A stretch of DNA of 64,000 nucleotides from NCBI GenBank assembly GCA_020072965.1, contig JAIQFY010000012.1:27512-91511 (forward strand), in the 5' to 3' direction. Both the position numbers and the translations under genes were made by a program. This stretch comes from Terriglobia bacterium (lineage in GTDB: Bacteria; Acidobacteriota; Terriglobia; JAIQFV01). Below are positions 8,212 through 17,260 of the stretch, piece by piece; within the stretch, counting starts at the first letter, position 1, and every line of letters begins with the position of its first letter. Under the pieces are notes generated by a model, which saw only the letters and a list, made by a program, of their open reading frames with translations, was not told the origin of the DNA and searched no databases.

Positions 8212-8727
8212 TTAATTCTTCTTCGGTGCCAGAACCATGAACAGGTTGGGCCCTTCGAATTTGGGGAAGAACTCCACGATCCCCACCTCGCCGACATCGG
8301 TGACGAGTCGATCCAGCAGCCTCCGACCGATCTCCTTGTGGGCCATCTCGCGCCCCCGGAACCGCACACTCGCCTTGACCTTGTCCCCATCCTTCAGAAA
8401 ATCCAGGATGTGGTTCTTCTTGAACTCATAATCGTGTTCATCGGTCTGAGGCCGGAATTTGACTTCTTTGAGCTGGATTTGCTTTTGGTGTTTCTTCGCC
8501 TCGTGCGCTTTCTTGCTGAGCTGGTAGATGTACTTGCCGTAGTCCATGATCTTGCAGACGGGCGGCTGGGCTTGCGGCGAAATTTCAACCAGGTCGAGCG
8601 AGCGTTCGCGCGCAATCTTGAGCGCCTCAAATGGCGGCATGATTCCGAGTTGGCTCCCCTGGTCATCAATCACCCGAATCTGCGGGACACGAATGCGCTC
8701 ATTCGTGCGAATCGACTTGTCGTAAAT
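8212..8727 (-). CDS. infC: Translation initiation factor IF-3, apparent ATT start
   Basis: The protein reads (I)[19 protein letters not shown] through the linker ([17 protein letters not shown]) to the C-terminal domain ending FMVLAPKKN. It is 172 residues from the ATT at 8727, close to the 180 of E. coli. AAGGAGGAG at 8732-8740 stands 6 nt from this ATT. In-frame ATG/GTG codons further upstream would add about 49 residues unlike IF-3. E. coli infC uses AUU so that IF-3, which rejects non-canonical starts, can repress its own synthesis; the same loop is inferred here. Confidence 0.95.
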   Translation of the reverse strand: MYDKSIRTNERIRVPQIRVIDDQGSQLGIMPPFEALKIARERSLDLVEISPQAQPPVCKIMDYGKYIYQLSKKAHEAKKHQKQIQLKEVKFRPQTDEHDYEFKKNHILDFLKDGDKVKASVRFRGREMAHKEIGRRLLDRLVTDVGEVGIVEFFPKFEGPNLFMVLAPKKN

Positions 8728-8740
8728 AAAACTCCTCCTT
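8728..8740 (-). promoter_or_regulatory. Strong Shine-Dalgarno deciding the ATT start of infC
   Basis: The minus strand reads AAGGAGGAG then TTTT then ATT. The near-perfect anti-16S match at optimal distance from a non-canonical codon is what fixes the start. Confidence 0.75.
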
Positions 8741-8917
8741 GCCGTCTCCTCCCCGGAGGGAAACGAGCGGCGTGATGGTTTAATGTCTAAGGTTGCAAGT
8801 GTAAGCGGAAGCGGCCACACACCCTCGAGAGATGGATCTCTGCCCGGAAAGAGCAGCCCTCTCAAGCGACGCAATTTTCACCTGTTCCCATTCGATTGTC
8901 AAATCAAAAGGGGGAAG

Positions 8918-10858
8918 TTAGGGAGAAGGTGCTTTGCTCGTGATGATCTGCTCCAGCGTGGCCAGAAATTCATCGATGGACTTGGGTCCGAGATCTCCTT
9001 GAGTCCGATTGCGGACCCCTACAGTTCCGGAGGATTGTTCGCGGTCTCCGACCACGAGCATGAAAGGGACTTTTTGCAGCTGCGCCTCCCGGATCTTGAA
9101 GTTAACCTTTTCGTTCCGGTCATCCACCTCGGCGCGAATCTTCGCAGACTGAAGTCTTCCCAGCACCTCCTTGGCGTATCCCAGGTGGCGTTCACTGATG
9201 GGCAGCAGGCGCACCTGTACAGGCGCCAGCCAGGTGGGGAACGCTCCCGCGTAATGCTCTATGAGCACGCCAAAGAACCGTTCCACCGATCCCCACAGCG
9301 CCCGGTGGACCATTACCGGTTGGTGGCGGCTGCCGTCATCGCCGACATATCCCAGATCAAACCGCCGGGGAAGATTGAAATCGAATTGGACCGTCGAAAG
9401 CTGCCAGGGTCTGCCAATCGCGTCGACGAGCTTCATGTCGATCTTGGGGCCATAAAACACCGCCTCGCCCGGCATGTACTTAAAAGGAACGTTCATCCGT
9501 TTCAGCGAGTTGCGAAGCGCCCCTTCAGCACGATCCCACTCCTCAACCGTCCCTGCGTAATGCTCCGGATGGGCCGGATCACGCGCCGACAGTTCAACCT
9601 CGAATCTCTCGAATCCGAAGGTGTGAAGGACGGCAAAGGCAAAGTCCACACAAGCCTCGATTTCTTTTTCGAGTTGGTCCATGGTACAGAAGATGTGAGC
9701 GTCGTCCTGGGTGAACCCTCGGACGCGCAACAGGCCATGCAACACACCGGATCGCTCGTACCGATAAACCGTTCCGAGTTCGGCGAGGCGGAGCGGAAGA
9801 TCGCGGTAACTGCGCAGGCGCGACTTGTAAATCAGGATGTGCCCGGGGCAATTCATGGGTTTGAGCTGGTATTCGGCCTTTTCGACTTCCATCGCGCCAA
9901 ACATGTTCTCGCGATAGAAGTTGGTATGACCGCTGCGGTTCCAAAGATCCAGACGCATGACATGCGGAGTGAAGACCAGGTGGTAGCCGCGCTGCAAATG
10001 TTCTTCACGCGACCAGTCTTCCATGAGTTTCCGCACCAAGCCCCCCTTGGGGTGCCAAAAAATGAGCCCGGGTCCTGCCTCCTCTTCTATACTGAAAAGG
10101 TCGAGTTCAGTGCCTAACCGGCGATGGTCGCGTCGCTTGGCCTCCTCCAGCTTTTTCAGATGTTCGTCCAAATCTTTCTGGCTGAACCACGACGTGCCGT
10201 AAATACGCTGCATTTGTTCCTTGTGTTCATCGCCCTTCCAGTAGGCGCCCGCCAGGGACAACAACTTGAACGCCTTGATCTTCTTCGAGGACGGCACATG
10301 AGGCCCCAGGCAGAAATCAATGAAATGATCGCCCAGGGTATAACACGAAAAAACCTGGTCGGCCTTCTCGTCGATCAACTCACATTTCATTCCTTCGCCC
10401 ATCTCGCGGAACATCTTGAGCCCTTCTTCTTTAGGAAACTCCTTCCGGCCGTAAGGCAGATCCCGGTCGGCCAGCTCTTTCATTTTCTTCTCGATCTTTT
10501 CGAGATCCTCGGGTGTGAAAGGCTCGTCACGCTGGAAATCATAGAAGAATCCGTTATCAATGGCGGGGCCGATGCCCAGTTTGGTTCCGGGGAACAGTTC
10601 CAGGACAGCGGCCGCGAGGAGATGGGCCGTACTATGACGGTACACCTCCATGGCATCGGGATCTTTGGAGCGGGGCGTCAAAATCTCAACACGCTCGTTG
10701 CCATTGAGCTTGTAGGAAAGGTCACGCAAGACGCCGTCCACCTTGGCCACCAAAGCCTCTTCGAAAAGACGGGGACTCACTGTCCGCGCCACATCGCCGG
10801 CCATGGCTCCGTCGGGCAACTGGATCTGACTGCTATCGGGCAGAGTAATTTGAATCAT
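8918..10858 (-). CDS. thrS: Threonine-tRNA ligase
   Basis: A full-length 646-residue class II synthetase. In order: N-terminal TGS domain (residues 1-62), editing domain with HSTAHLLAAAVLELFPG and HxxxH-type ligands, the catalytic core with the zinc-ligand motif MNCPGHILIYKS, FTQDDAHIF, and a C-terminal anticodon-binding domain. It charges tRNA-Thr and removes mischarged Ser. It heads the thrS-infC-rpmI-rplT-pheS-pheT run, as in many bacteria. No T-box leader consensus was seen in the upstream region. Confidence 0.97.
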   Translation of the reverse strand: MIQITLPDSSQIQLPDGAMAGDVARTVSPRLFEEALVAKVDGVLRDLSYKLNGNERVEILTPRSKDPDAMEVYRHSTAHLLAAAVLELFPGTKLGIGPAIDNGFFYDFQRDEPFTPEDLEKIEKKMKELADRDLPYGRKEFPKEEGLKMFREMGEGMKCELIDEKADQVFSCYTLGDHFIDFCLGPHVPSSKKIKAFKLLSLAGAYWKGDEHKEQMQRIYGTSWFSQKDLDEHLKKLEEAKRRDHRRLGTELDLFSIEEEAGPGLIFWHPKGGLVRKLMEDWSREEHLQRGYHLVFTPHVMRLDLWNRSGHTNFYRENMFGAMEVEKAEYQLKPMNCPGHILIYKSRLRSYRDLPLRLAELGTVYRYERSGVLHGLLRVRGFTQDDAHIFCTMDQLEKEIEACVDFAFAVLHTFGFERFEVELSARDPAHPEHYAGTVEEWDRAEGALRNSLKRMNVPFKYMPGEAVFYGPKIDMKLVDAIGRPWQLSTVQFDFNLPRRFDLGYVGDDGSRHQPVMVHRALWGSVERFFGVLIEHYAGAFPTWLAPVQVRLLPISERHLGYAKEVLGRLQSAKIRAEVDDRNEKVNFKIREAQLQKVPFMLVVGDREQSSGTVGVRNRTQGDLGPKSIDEFLATLEQIITSKAPSP

Positions 10859-11311
10859 GAAATCTCACTGTTCAAATCTGTGCGGAACGACTCTCACACT
10901 CCCATGGGACGAGCGCTCATAATTGCGGAATGCAGATTTCGGAATCGGGAAGAAAGCTGGCAGCCACGATTCAATCGTTTATGTTTCCGTCCGAATCCCT
11001 CAAAGTCCGGGTTAATTTCACGGGCGGAAGAAAGAATTTCGGACATCCCTGATCAGGCGCAACAAACAACTCTCGGCGTAATCTCCGCATCTTCACCAGG
11101 AGATGGACAAAAACCGCTCAAAAGAGAGCAGTTAAAATAGCAGAATTTCATAAGAGGGTCAACGGAGGGAAGATCTGTGTGTCGAGTGTTCCGGGTTCAA
11201 CGGGGAGGGGTCGCCCGGGAATGCAATGCGTCGGCCCGCCTCCCTGTAGTATAGTGGCGCTCCCGAGAGTGGGATCAACACGGCGGTTTCAGGCCGGCTG
11301 GGTCGGTTGAA
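10859..11311. other. Divergent intergenic region, thrS / VanZ-like gene
   Basis: 453 bp between two divergent starts, so it must hold both promoters. A TATAGT hexamer lies about 60 nt before the VanZ-like gene without a clear -35 box. No gene, T-box or strong hairpin was recognised. Confidence 0.5.
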
Positions 11312-11770
11312 ATGAAATTCAAGCACTATCTAAAATTCTGGGTTCCGGTCATCGTCGTCATGGCCATCATCTTTCTGATGTCCACCGGGATATTCTCTTC
11401 GGAAAACACGGCCCTGGTTTTCGGACCGTTGCTCCGGTTCCTCATACCGGATATTTCACCTCAAACAGTGGATCTGATTCACGCATTCATACGCAAGTGT
11501 GGACATCTAATAGAGTATTTCATCCTCGGTGTCTTGCTTTTTCGCGCTTTCCGCGGTGGATCCCAGGACCCGAGAGGGTGGCATTGGGCCTTGTGCTCGG
11601 TGCTTGTGGGTGTTCTTTACGCCGCATCCGACGAGGTGCACCAGTCCTTTGTCGCGACACGGACGGCCTCTCCCATCGATGTTGCGATCGATTCCGGGGG
11701 TGCCGTTCTGGCTCAAATCGTGTGCCTCCTGGCATACCTTCGGAGCCTGAAGCAGGCGGTTTCCAGTTGA
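11312..11770 (+). CDS. VanZ-like family membrane protein
   Basis: A 152-residue membrane protein with hydrophobic segments at about residues 8-27, 62-80, 93-110 and 128-145. The VanZ signature is present: HLIEYFILGVLLFRA in the middle, then AASDEVHQSFVATRTASPIDVAID. VanZ of Enterococcus gives low-level teicoplanin resistance, but most homologues have unknown roles, so resistance should not be assumed. It stands alone, divergent from thrS and followed by the ffh promoter region. Confidence 0.85.
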   Translation: MKFKHYLKFWVPVIVVMAIIFLMSTGIFSSENTALVFGPLLRFLIPDISPQTVDLIHAFIRKCGHLIEYFILGVLLFRAFRGGSQDPRGWHWALCSVLVGVLYAASDEVHQSFVATRTASPIDVAIDSGGAVLAQIVCLLAYLRSLKQAVSS

Positions 11771-11990
11771 GCCCGGACACAGGGGCTGATGGCAGCGTGG
11801 AACCCGCCGGGGTCATTTTGGGGGCTGCCGTTCGGGATTGATCCAGATATCCAGGCAACAGGTCAACGGATGCTTCAGATCAGTGCTGGCTCATCATTCC
11901 AACCCCTTTCTCTCGCTCCTTCAAGCAGTCAGAGCGAAATGCCAGGAGCCTTATTGGACAGTTCCGATTGAGAATGACAAGTTGCGGCGG

Positions 11991-12019
11991 TTGGCGGGGG
12001 TGTGGCGGCGTTGTATACT
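11991..12019 (+). promoter_or_regulatory. Sigma-70-like promoter of the ffh operon
   Basis: TTGGCG (11991-11996) and TATACT (12014-12019) are separated by exactly 17 bp, upstream of ffh with a leader of about 80 nt. The rest of the 336-bp gap after the VanZ-like gene shows nothing recognisable. Confidence 0.5.
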
Positions 12020-12106
12020 GAAACGTTGTCAGGGCCGGTACCCGGACTGAAGTCGGCAGGCACCGGTTTATTTGTCCGGCATGGCCGAGAGAGGATTGAG
12101 AAATTC

Positions 12107-13453
12107 ATGTTTGATATTCTGACCGAAAAGCTTCAGCGGACCTTCAAGACCCTGAAAGGGGAAGCGAAGCTGACGGAAAACAATGTCGATTTTGCCATGC
12201 GTGAGATTCGCCTGGCCTTGCTTGAGGCAGATGTAAACTTCAAGGTCGTCAAAGACTTCATAGACCGGGTTCGAGCCAAGTGTCTGGGAACGGAGGTGAT
12301 GACGGCGCTGTCTCCGGCGCAGCAGGTCATTTCATTTGTCCGTGATGAACTGATCGCGACGCTAGGGGACGCCGAAGCCCGACTCATTTTCTCAAAGAAC
12401 CCGCCATCCGTCTTTCTGGTAGTCGGTCTTCAAGGATCCGGGAAGACCACCTCCGTCGGCAAGATCGCCAGGTGGATGATGAAGAACGGCCACCGGCCGC
12501 TCCTTCTATCGGTCGACGTCTACCGTCCGGCGGCACGGGAACAACTCAGCGTCATCGCGCACGATGTGGACGCCAAAATTTTTCCGGGTGAAGGGATGGA
12601 CCAGCCTTTGGCGCTGGCGAAAGCCGCCCTGCGGGAAGCAAGCCTCTCGGGTTATGACGTACTGTTGATCGACACCGCAGGGCGTCTTCACATTGACGAC
12701 GAGTTGATGCAGGAGCTGTCCACTCTGAAGCAGCAGCTCAAGCCCAGCGAAATCCTGTTCGTTGCGGACGCCATGACCGGTCAGGATGCGGTAAAGAGCG
12801 CCCACGAGTTTCATGAGCGCCTGGGTATCAGCGGAGTGATTCTAACGAAACTCGACGGCGATGCACGCGGGGGGGCGGCGCTTTCGATCCGGGCTGTGAC
12901 AGGGCAGCCGATCAAGTTCGTCGGCGTGGGGGAAAAGCCCGACGCCCTGGAATTGTTTTATCCTGACCGCATGGTCTCGCGTTTGTTGGGGATGGGCGAT
13001 GTACTTTCCCTGATCGAGAAGGCCCAGGAAACCTTTGATTTAAAGCAGGCTCAAAAGCTGGAAGAGAAGCTCCGCAAAGATGAATTCAGTCTCGAGGATT
13101 TTCGCGACCAGTTACGCCAGATGCGAAAGCTCGGGCCGTTGGATAAAATTCTCGGCATGCTTCCTCAGATCGGAGCCATGAAAGACCTGCAAAAAGCCAA
13201 CATTGATGAGAAGCAATTAATTCATACCGAAGCCATCATCAATTCGATGACGCCCCGGGAGCGTCGAAATCATCAAATCATAAACGGCCAGCGGAGGAAA
13301 CGGATCGCGCGTGGGAGCGGGACTACTGTGAACCAGGTGAATCAGTTGCTCAAGCAGTATGCGCAGATGCGGAAGATGATGAAATCCATGGCCGGGAGCC
13401 TGGCGGGAGGACGTATGCCCCGACACCTGGAACGATTCCTTCCCCGTCAGTGA
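12107..13453 (+). CDS. ffh: Signal recognition particle GTPase Ffh
   Basis: A 448-residue SRP54. The start at 12107 (MFDILTEKLQRTFKTLKG) matches the family and has a GAGAGGA upstream; the longer frame adds 35 unlike residues. N domain, then the G domain with P-loop GLQGSGKTT (residues 107-115), DTAGRLH and TKLDGDARGG. The methionine-rich M domain ends with the RNA-binding helix RKRIARGSGTTVNQVNQLLK. It binds signal sequences on ribosomes and docks with FtsY. It heads the ffh-rpsP-khpA-rimM-trmD-rplS-rnhB operon. Confidence 0.97.
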   Translation: MFDILTEKLQRTFKTLKGEAKLTENNVDFAMREIRLALLEADVNFKVVKDFIDRVRAKCLGTEVMTALSPAQQVISFVRDELIATLGDAEARLIFSKNPPSVFLVVGLQGSGKTTSVGKIARWMMKNGHRPLLLSVDVYRPAAREQLSVIAHDVDAKIFPGEGMDQPLALAKAALREASLSGYDVLLIDTAGRLHIDDELMQELSTLKQQLKPSEILFVADAMTGQDAVKSAHEFHERLGISGVILTKLDGDARGGAALSIRAVTGQPIKFVGVGEKPDALELFYPDRMVSRLLGMGDVLSLIEKAQETFDLKQAQKLEEKLRKDEFSLEDFRDQLRQMRKLGPLDKILGMLPQIGAMKDLQKANIDEKQLIHTEAIINSMTPRERRNHQIINGQRRKRIARGSGTTVNQVNQLLKQYAQMRKMMKSMAGSLAGGRMPRHLERFLPRQ

Positions 13454-13648
13454 CTCCTTTTCGATTCCAACCCCGCAATGGCGTGCTTGAAGATGAGTTG
13501 AAATGACGCCTGATTTCCAGCCAAGGTGGGAGAATCCTCAAAGAAGTTGCGGGAACAGCTTGTTTCCGATAGAATCAAGCTTCATCATTGTCACCGTAAT
13601 TCGGTGATGTTTCACCGTGCGTTTACACCAAAGGTGGAGGGTAGGAAT

Positions 13649-13888
13649 TTGTTGACCATTCGGTTGAGTCGAGTCGGCGCTAAGAAACGCCCTCACTATC
13701 GCATTGTCGTGATCGAAAAAGACGCGGCACGCGATGGGAGATATCTGGAAGTTCTAGGAACCTATTACCCGCTGGCCAACCCGGCGGAGATCAAATTAAA
13801 TCGTGAACGTTACGACCATTGGCTGCGTCGGGGCGCGCAACCATCGGATACTGTGAAAAGCTTTCTCAAGCGTCAGGCCGCGGCCTGA
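13649..13888 (+). CDS. rpsP: 30S ribosomal protein S16, probable TTG start
   Basis: From the TTG at 13649 the protein is 79 residues and reads (M)LTIRLSRVGAKKRPHYRIVV, which aligns with the E. coli start MVTIRL. GGAGG at 13636-13640 is 8 nt upstream. The in-frame ATG at 13526 would add 41 residues unlike S16. A second TTG follows at once and cannot be excluded. S16 is an early 30S assembly protein. It lies between ffh and khpA, the conserved position. Confidence 0.94.
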   Translation: MLTIRLSRVGAKKRPHYRIVVIEKDAARDGRYLEVLGTYYPLANPAEIKLNRERYDHWLRRGAQPSDTVKSFLKRQAAA

Positions 13889-14048
13889 CAGCAACGGCTG
13901 CGGAGGCGATTGAGATTTCTCGTTGATGAGAGTCATGATGCAGAACTTGAACCTATGAACGCCTACTCTGGTTGTCCCTTCAGGTTGACATTCTCCGTCT
14001 CCGAGAGACTCGGAGCAGGTTCGTGTGAGGCGGCAAGGAGAAGAAGGT

Positions 14049-14279
14049 ATGAAGGAGCTCATCGAGCAAATCGCCAAGGCCCTAGTGGATAATCCCGATC
14101 AAGTGTTTGTTCGCCCCATCGAAGGAGAGCAGACGACGGTCCTGGAATTGAAAGTCGCTCCCAGTGATCTTGGGAAAGTGATTGGAAAACAGGGACGTAC
14201 TGCCCGTTCTATTCGGACGATTTTGGGCGCTGCGGGAATGAAGTTGAAGAAACGCTTTACCCTGGAGATTCTTGAATAG
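14049..14279 (+). CDS. khpA: KH-domain RNA-binding protein KhpA
   Basis: A 76-residue single KH domain with the core [19 protein letters not shown], which includes the GxxG loop GKQG. The start [16 protein letters not shown] has AAGGAGAAG just upstream. KhpA (YlqC) pairs with KhpB/Jag in Gram-positive bacteria and binds RNA. Between rpsP and rimM it is in its standard place. Its last 8 nt overlap the proposed rimM start. Confidence 0.92.
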   Translation: MKELIEQIAKALVDNPDQVFVRPIEGEQTTVLELKVAPSDLGKVIGKQGRTARSIRTILGAAGMKLKKRFTLEILE

Positions 14280-14829
14280 CGAGGTCAAGCCGCACCTGCG
14301 ACCGATGGAAGAAAAAGAGATCACTGTGGCCCTGGTACGAAAGACTCAGGGCCGTCGGGGTGAGGTTGCGGCAGAAATTTTGACAGACTTTCCTGAGCGC
14401 TTCAGCCGGATGAGGCGCGTCCGATTGGCAAAGACCGGAGAAGCAGGAAGTTGGAAAGAAGTTGAGAAAGTCTGGTTCCATAAGCAGGCGGTGATTCTGA
14501 AATTCACCGGGATTGAAACGATCGCAGAGGCCGAACCCCTGGTGGGATCAGAGGTGCGAGTTCCTCAGAGCGAGGCGCTGCCGCTTCCAGTGAATCACCA
14601 TTATATCTTTGAATTGGTCGGGTGCCGGGTGCTGGAGGACCAGAGCAGCAGGGAAATCGGTCGAGTGAAGGAGTTTATGGAAGCAGGTGGAAACAACCTG
14701 CTTGCGGTTGAAACGGACCATGGCGATGTGCTGGTCCCTTTCGCCGAGGAAATCTGTTGCTCCGTCGACACCGAACGACGTGAGATTCGGGTGCGATTGC
14801 CCGAGGGGTTGTTCGAGTTGAATCGCTGA
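14272..14829 (+). CDS. rimM: Ribosome maturation factor RimM
   Basis: 185 residues from a TTG at 14272 that overlaps the khpA stop, with GGAG 5 nt upstream; Met12 at 14305 is an alternative without a Shine-Dalgarno. The N-terminal RimM barrel starts [16 protein letters not shown]. The C-terminal PRC barrel carries [13 protein letters not shown] and [22 protein letters not shown]. RimM binds S19 and helps mature the 30S head. An intrinsic terminator follows before trmD. Confidence 0.93.
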   Translation: MNSEVKPHLRPMEEKEITVALVRKTQGRRGEVAAEILTDFPERFSRMRRVRLAKTGEAGSWKEVEKVWFHKQAVILKFTGIETIAEAEPLVGSEVRVPQSEALPLPVNHHYIFELVGCRVLEDQSSREIGRVKEFMEAGGNNLLAVETDHGDVLVPFAEEICCSVDTERREIRVRLPEGLFELNR

Positions 14830-14891
14830 ACCGTCTTGCACAATCAGCAGCGCGTTGGGCACCGCGCCCTGACAAAGAGAGAAAGAGAACT

Positions 14892-14920
14892 CCGCGAGGT
14901 GTTCCTTGCGGTTTTTTTTT
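14892..14920 (+). terminator. Intrinsic terminator/attenuator between rimM and trmD
   Basis: CCGCGAGG (14892-14899), loop TGTT, CCTTGCGG (14904-14911) and nine T (14912-14920). The stem is 8 bp with a single G-T pair. It ends only 12 nt before the trmD ATG, inside an operon that is otherwise continuous, so it should reduce read-through into trmD-rplS-rnhB. Confidence 0.8.
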
Positions 14921-14932
14921 GCACCGAAGATC

Positions 14933-15703
14933 ATGGTCCGATTTGAGATCATTACAATTTTCCCCGGGTTCTTTGAGGGACCGTTCTCGCATGGGATCCT
15001 GCGGCGCGCTTGCGAGGCCGATCTCGCGAACATCGAAGTGGTTGATCTGCGGACTTTCACGGAGGACAAGCATCGCACGGTGGACGACCGTCCGTTTGGT
15101 GGAGGGGACGGGATGGTTCTGAAGGCCGAGCCCATTTTTAGAGCGGTCGAGCGTCTGGATACCCGCCGGGAGGAAGCTGATCCTCTTTCGCGGGCAGTCA
15201 TCCTTTTATCCCCCCAGGGGAAGCGATTTGCCCAGGCTGACGCGTTCCGGTTGGCGTCCTTAAGTCGCATCGTTCTGATCTGCGGCCGCTATGAAGGCGT
15301 GGACGAACGCGTCGCAGAACACCTGGCCACGGAAGAGCTTTCCATTGGTGATTATATTCTGACCGGGGGAGAATTGGCCGCAGCGGTTGTGGTGGATGCA
15401 GTGATACGTCTGATCCCGGGGGCCCTTGGCAATGAAATGTCCGCTCAACTCGATTCCTTTTCGATTCCGGCAAACGCTCAAGCGGTCGAGGCCGATTCGA
15501 GCACCGGAGCCGGGCCTTTGAGTTGGCCCCAGTACACCCGGCCTGAGAGCTTTCGGGGTTGGAGGGTTCCCGAGATTCTTCTTTCGGGAAATCATCAGGA
15601 GATCGAAAAGTGGCGCCGGCGGCAGGCAATCGAGAAGACAGCCCGGATTCGTCCGGATTTGATGGAATTGAGGTCGTCAGGGCCGGCAGTCAAGACCATG
15701 TGA
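14933..15703 (+). CDS. trmD: tRNA (guanine-37-N1)-methyltransferase
   Basis: A 256-residue SPOUT methyltransferase. The ATG at 14933 gives [14 protein letters not shown], the family start; an earlier TTG at 14906 lies inside the terminator stem and is rejected. Knot motifs: [41 protein letters not shown] and [13 protein letters not shown]. It makes m1G37 in tRNAs, which prevents +1 frameshifts. Its Shine-Dalgarno is weak (AAGATC), consistent with low expression of TrmD relative to neighbouring ribosomal genes. Confidence 0.96.
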   Translation: MVRFEIITIFPGFFEGPFSHGILRRACEADLANIEVVDLRTFTEDKHRTVDDRPFGGGDGMVLKAEPIFRAVERLDTRREEADPLSRAVILLSPQGKRFAQADAFRLASLSRIVLICGRYEGVDERVAEHLATEELSIGDYILTGGELAAAVVVDAVIRLIPGALGNEMSAQLDSFSIPANAQAVEADSSTGAGPLSWPQYTRPESFRGWRVPEILLSGNHQEIEKWRRRQAIEKTARIRPDLMELRSSGPAVKTM

Positions 15704-15788
15704 TTGCCCGACGGTCCCGGACTGGAAGAATTCCCCCGTCACGGGGCGAACAAGAGAAGCAGAGAAAGCTTTCTAAGGAGAAACGGTC

Positions 15789-16172
15789 ATGGGGACTCAA
15801 CCGCTTTTGGATAAAATAAAAAAAGAGCAGATGCGCACTGATCATCCCGCCTTCAAGCCGGGCGACACGGTCCGCGTGCATGTAAAGATCAAGGAAGGTG
15901 ACAAGGAGCGCATCCAGGTGTTTGAGGGGACGGTCATTGCTGAAAACCGCCGGTTGAACCAGTCCACGTTCACCGTCCGAAAAATGTCCTTTGGCACTGG
16001 CGTGGAGCGCATCTTTCCACTGCACTCGCCGGTGATCGACAAGATTGAAGTCCTCAAGAGCACTCAGGTGCGCCGGGCCAAACTTTATTATTTGCGCCGG
16101 CTGCGTGGTAAAGCAGCGCGATTGAAAGAAGAGCGGTACACCGAACCCGAATCGGTTGTGGCTGCGAATTAG
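15789..16172 (+). CDS. rplS: 50S ribosomal protein L19
   Basis: 127 residues, starting [16 protein letters not shown] with AAGGAG 8 nt upstream. It has the L19 core [26 protein letters not shown] and the C-terminal [16 protein letters not shown]19 sits at the 30S/50S interface. It follows trmD by 85 bp, as in most bacteria. Confidence 0.97.
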   Translation: MGTQPLLDKIKKEQMRTDHPAFKPGDTVRVHVKIKEGDKERIQVFEGTVIAENRRLNQSTFTVRKMSFGTGVERIFPLHSPVIDKIEVLKSTQVRRAKLYYLRRLRGKAARLKEERYTEPESVVAAN

Positions 16173-16471
16173 AATTCACTTTGACCTGCGGTTATCCGGG
16201 TTGCGCCCTGATTGATTAAGAAATTGGTTGAGATTTGTGTTGTGGCCACATCCCATTTGTGACCCGATCAGCGGGGGGAGTCAAACGAGGAACATGTCCC
16301 CCAAGAGGGGGTCAAATCCGTCGATCCATTCGGTTTTTTTAACGCGAGAGCTGGGTTGGCGCCGATTGACCTGATTCTCCACCCAGAGTTTCCAGATCCT
16401 CGTTATCTATCCCGCTGAAGAGTCCTTCTTCCCATCCAAAGTACCCCGCGAATGAGCGTCGGGAGCAAAGC
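16173..16471. other. Gap between rplS and rnhB
   Basis: 299 bp. It contains a C5/G5 hairpin (CCCCC AAG AGGGGG near 16297-16311) without a T run, and a weak CCG/CGG stem before seven T at about 16319-16340. Nothing else is recognised. Confidence 0.35.
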
Positions 16472-17128
16472 GTGCACCTTAGAAAGCACAGTCGCTGCTC
16501 CACTTGCACCAGCCGCTATGAAGAAGAGATCTATCGCAAGGGATACTCTCGCGTCGCTGGCCTCGACGAAGTGGGGCGGGGAGCCTTGTGCGGGCCGGTG
16601 CTGGCGGCCGCTGTGATTCTGGATCCAGCGCACATTCCCGGAGGAATCGACGATTCCAAGAAGCTTTCACCCGATCGACGGGAGGCCCTTTGCAGGGAAA
16701 TCGTGGGCACCGCCCTGAGTTGGGGGGTCGGACAGGTGGGCCCTGAAGCCATCGACCAGGAAGACATCCTCAAGGCCACACGCCGGGCGATGGCTCTGGC
16801 AGTCTCGAGACTCTCCCCAAGCGCCGATTTTCTGCTGATTGATGCGATCAGGTTGCACTCTGTCGACCTGCCGCAGAAGTCGATTATCAAGGGTGACACT
16901 CTGTCCGTTTCCATCGCGGCAGCCTCAATTGTTGCCAAGGTAACCCGTGACAACATCATGATGGAGTTCGACCGTCTTTACCCACAGTACTACTTCCGAC
17001 AGAATAAAGGCTACGGAACGCGTGAACACTTGGAATCATTGCGTCGGTTTGGCCCTTCACCGATCCATCGCAAGACTTTTCGGCCGGTCTTTCAAATGGA
17101 CATTCCGTTCACCCATGCCGAGGATTGA
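16472..17128 (+). CDS. rnhB: Ribonuclease HII
   Basis: 218 residues from a GTG with GGGAG 7 nt upstream. The catalytic block VAGLDEVGRGALCGPV gives Asp32-Glu33; later acidic residues lie in LLIDAIRL. The KGDTLSVSIAAASIVAKVTRD helix block and the KGYGTREHLE motif are intact. The enzyme cuts RNA in DNA hybrids, including single ribonucleotides. Its place at the end of the rplS operon is the usual one. An N-terminal CSTC pair is present but not a known motif. Confidence 0.96.
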   Translation: MHLRKHSRCSTCTSRYEEEIYRKGYSRVAGLDEVGRGALCGPVLAAAVILDPAHIPGGIDDSKKLSPDRREALCREIVGTALSWGVGQVGPEAIDQEDILKATRRAMALAVSRLSPSADFLLIDAIRLHSVDLPQKSIIKGDTLSVSIAAASIVAKVTRDNIMMEFDRLYPQYYFRQNKGYGTREHLESLRRFGPSPIHRKTFRPVFQMDIPFTHAED

Positions 17129-17170
17129 TTTCCCCGATCCGGGCCAGCACCGTGGGACTGCACAAAGAAA

Positions 17171-17199
17171 TTGCGACCCCGTCCCCTTTCAGCTATAGT
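17171..17199 (+). promoter_or_regulatory. Sigma-70-like promoter before the 919-residue TPR gene
   Basis: TTGCGA (17171-17176) and TATAGT (17194-17199) with a 17-bp spacer, about 60 nt ahead of the gene. Confidence 0.5.
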
Positions 17200-17260
17200 C
17201 TTGTGAACTGGGTTTGTTGACCGTGGGTCACGACGTCTGAAGTCTCAGGGCCGGAAAGGG

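Noticed and set aside
8783..10117. 444-residue frame opposite thrS
   Set aside because: Entirely antisense to a full-length, unmistakable thrS; long antisense frames are expected at this GC content.
10859..11311. T-box riboswitch upstream of thrS
   Set aside because: No match to the conserved AGGGTGGNACCGCG element on the minus strand and no strong terminator.
14906..14932. TTG start extending TrmD by nine residues
   Set aside because: The codon lies within the terminator stem and the added residues (poly-Phe) come from the T tract.
16319..16340. Terminator after rplS
   Set aside because: Seven T are present but the stem is only CCG/CGG with a mismatch beyond it.
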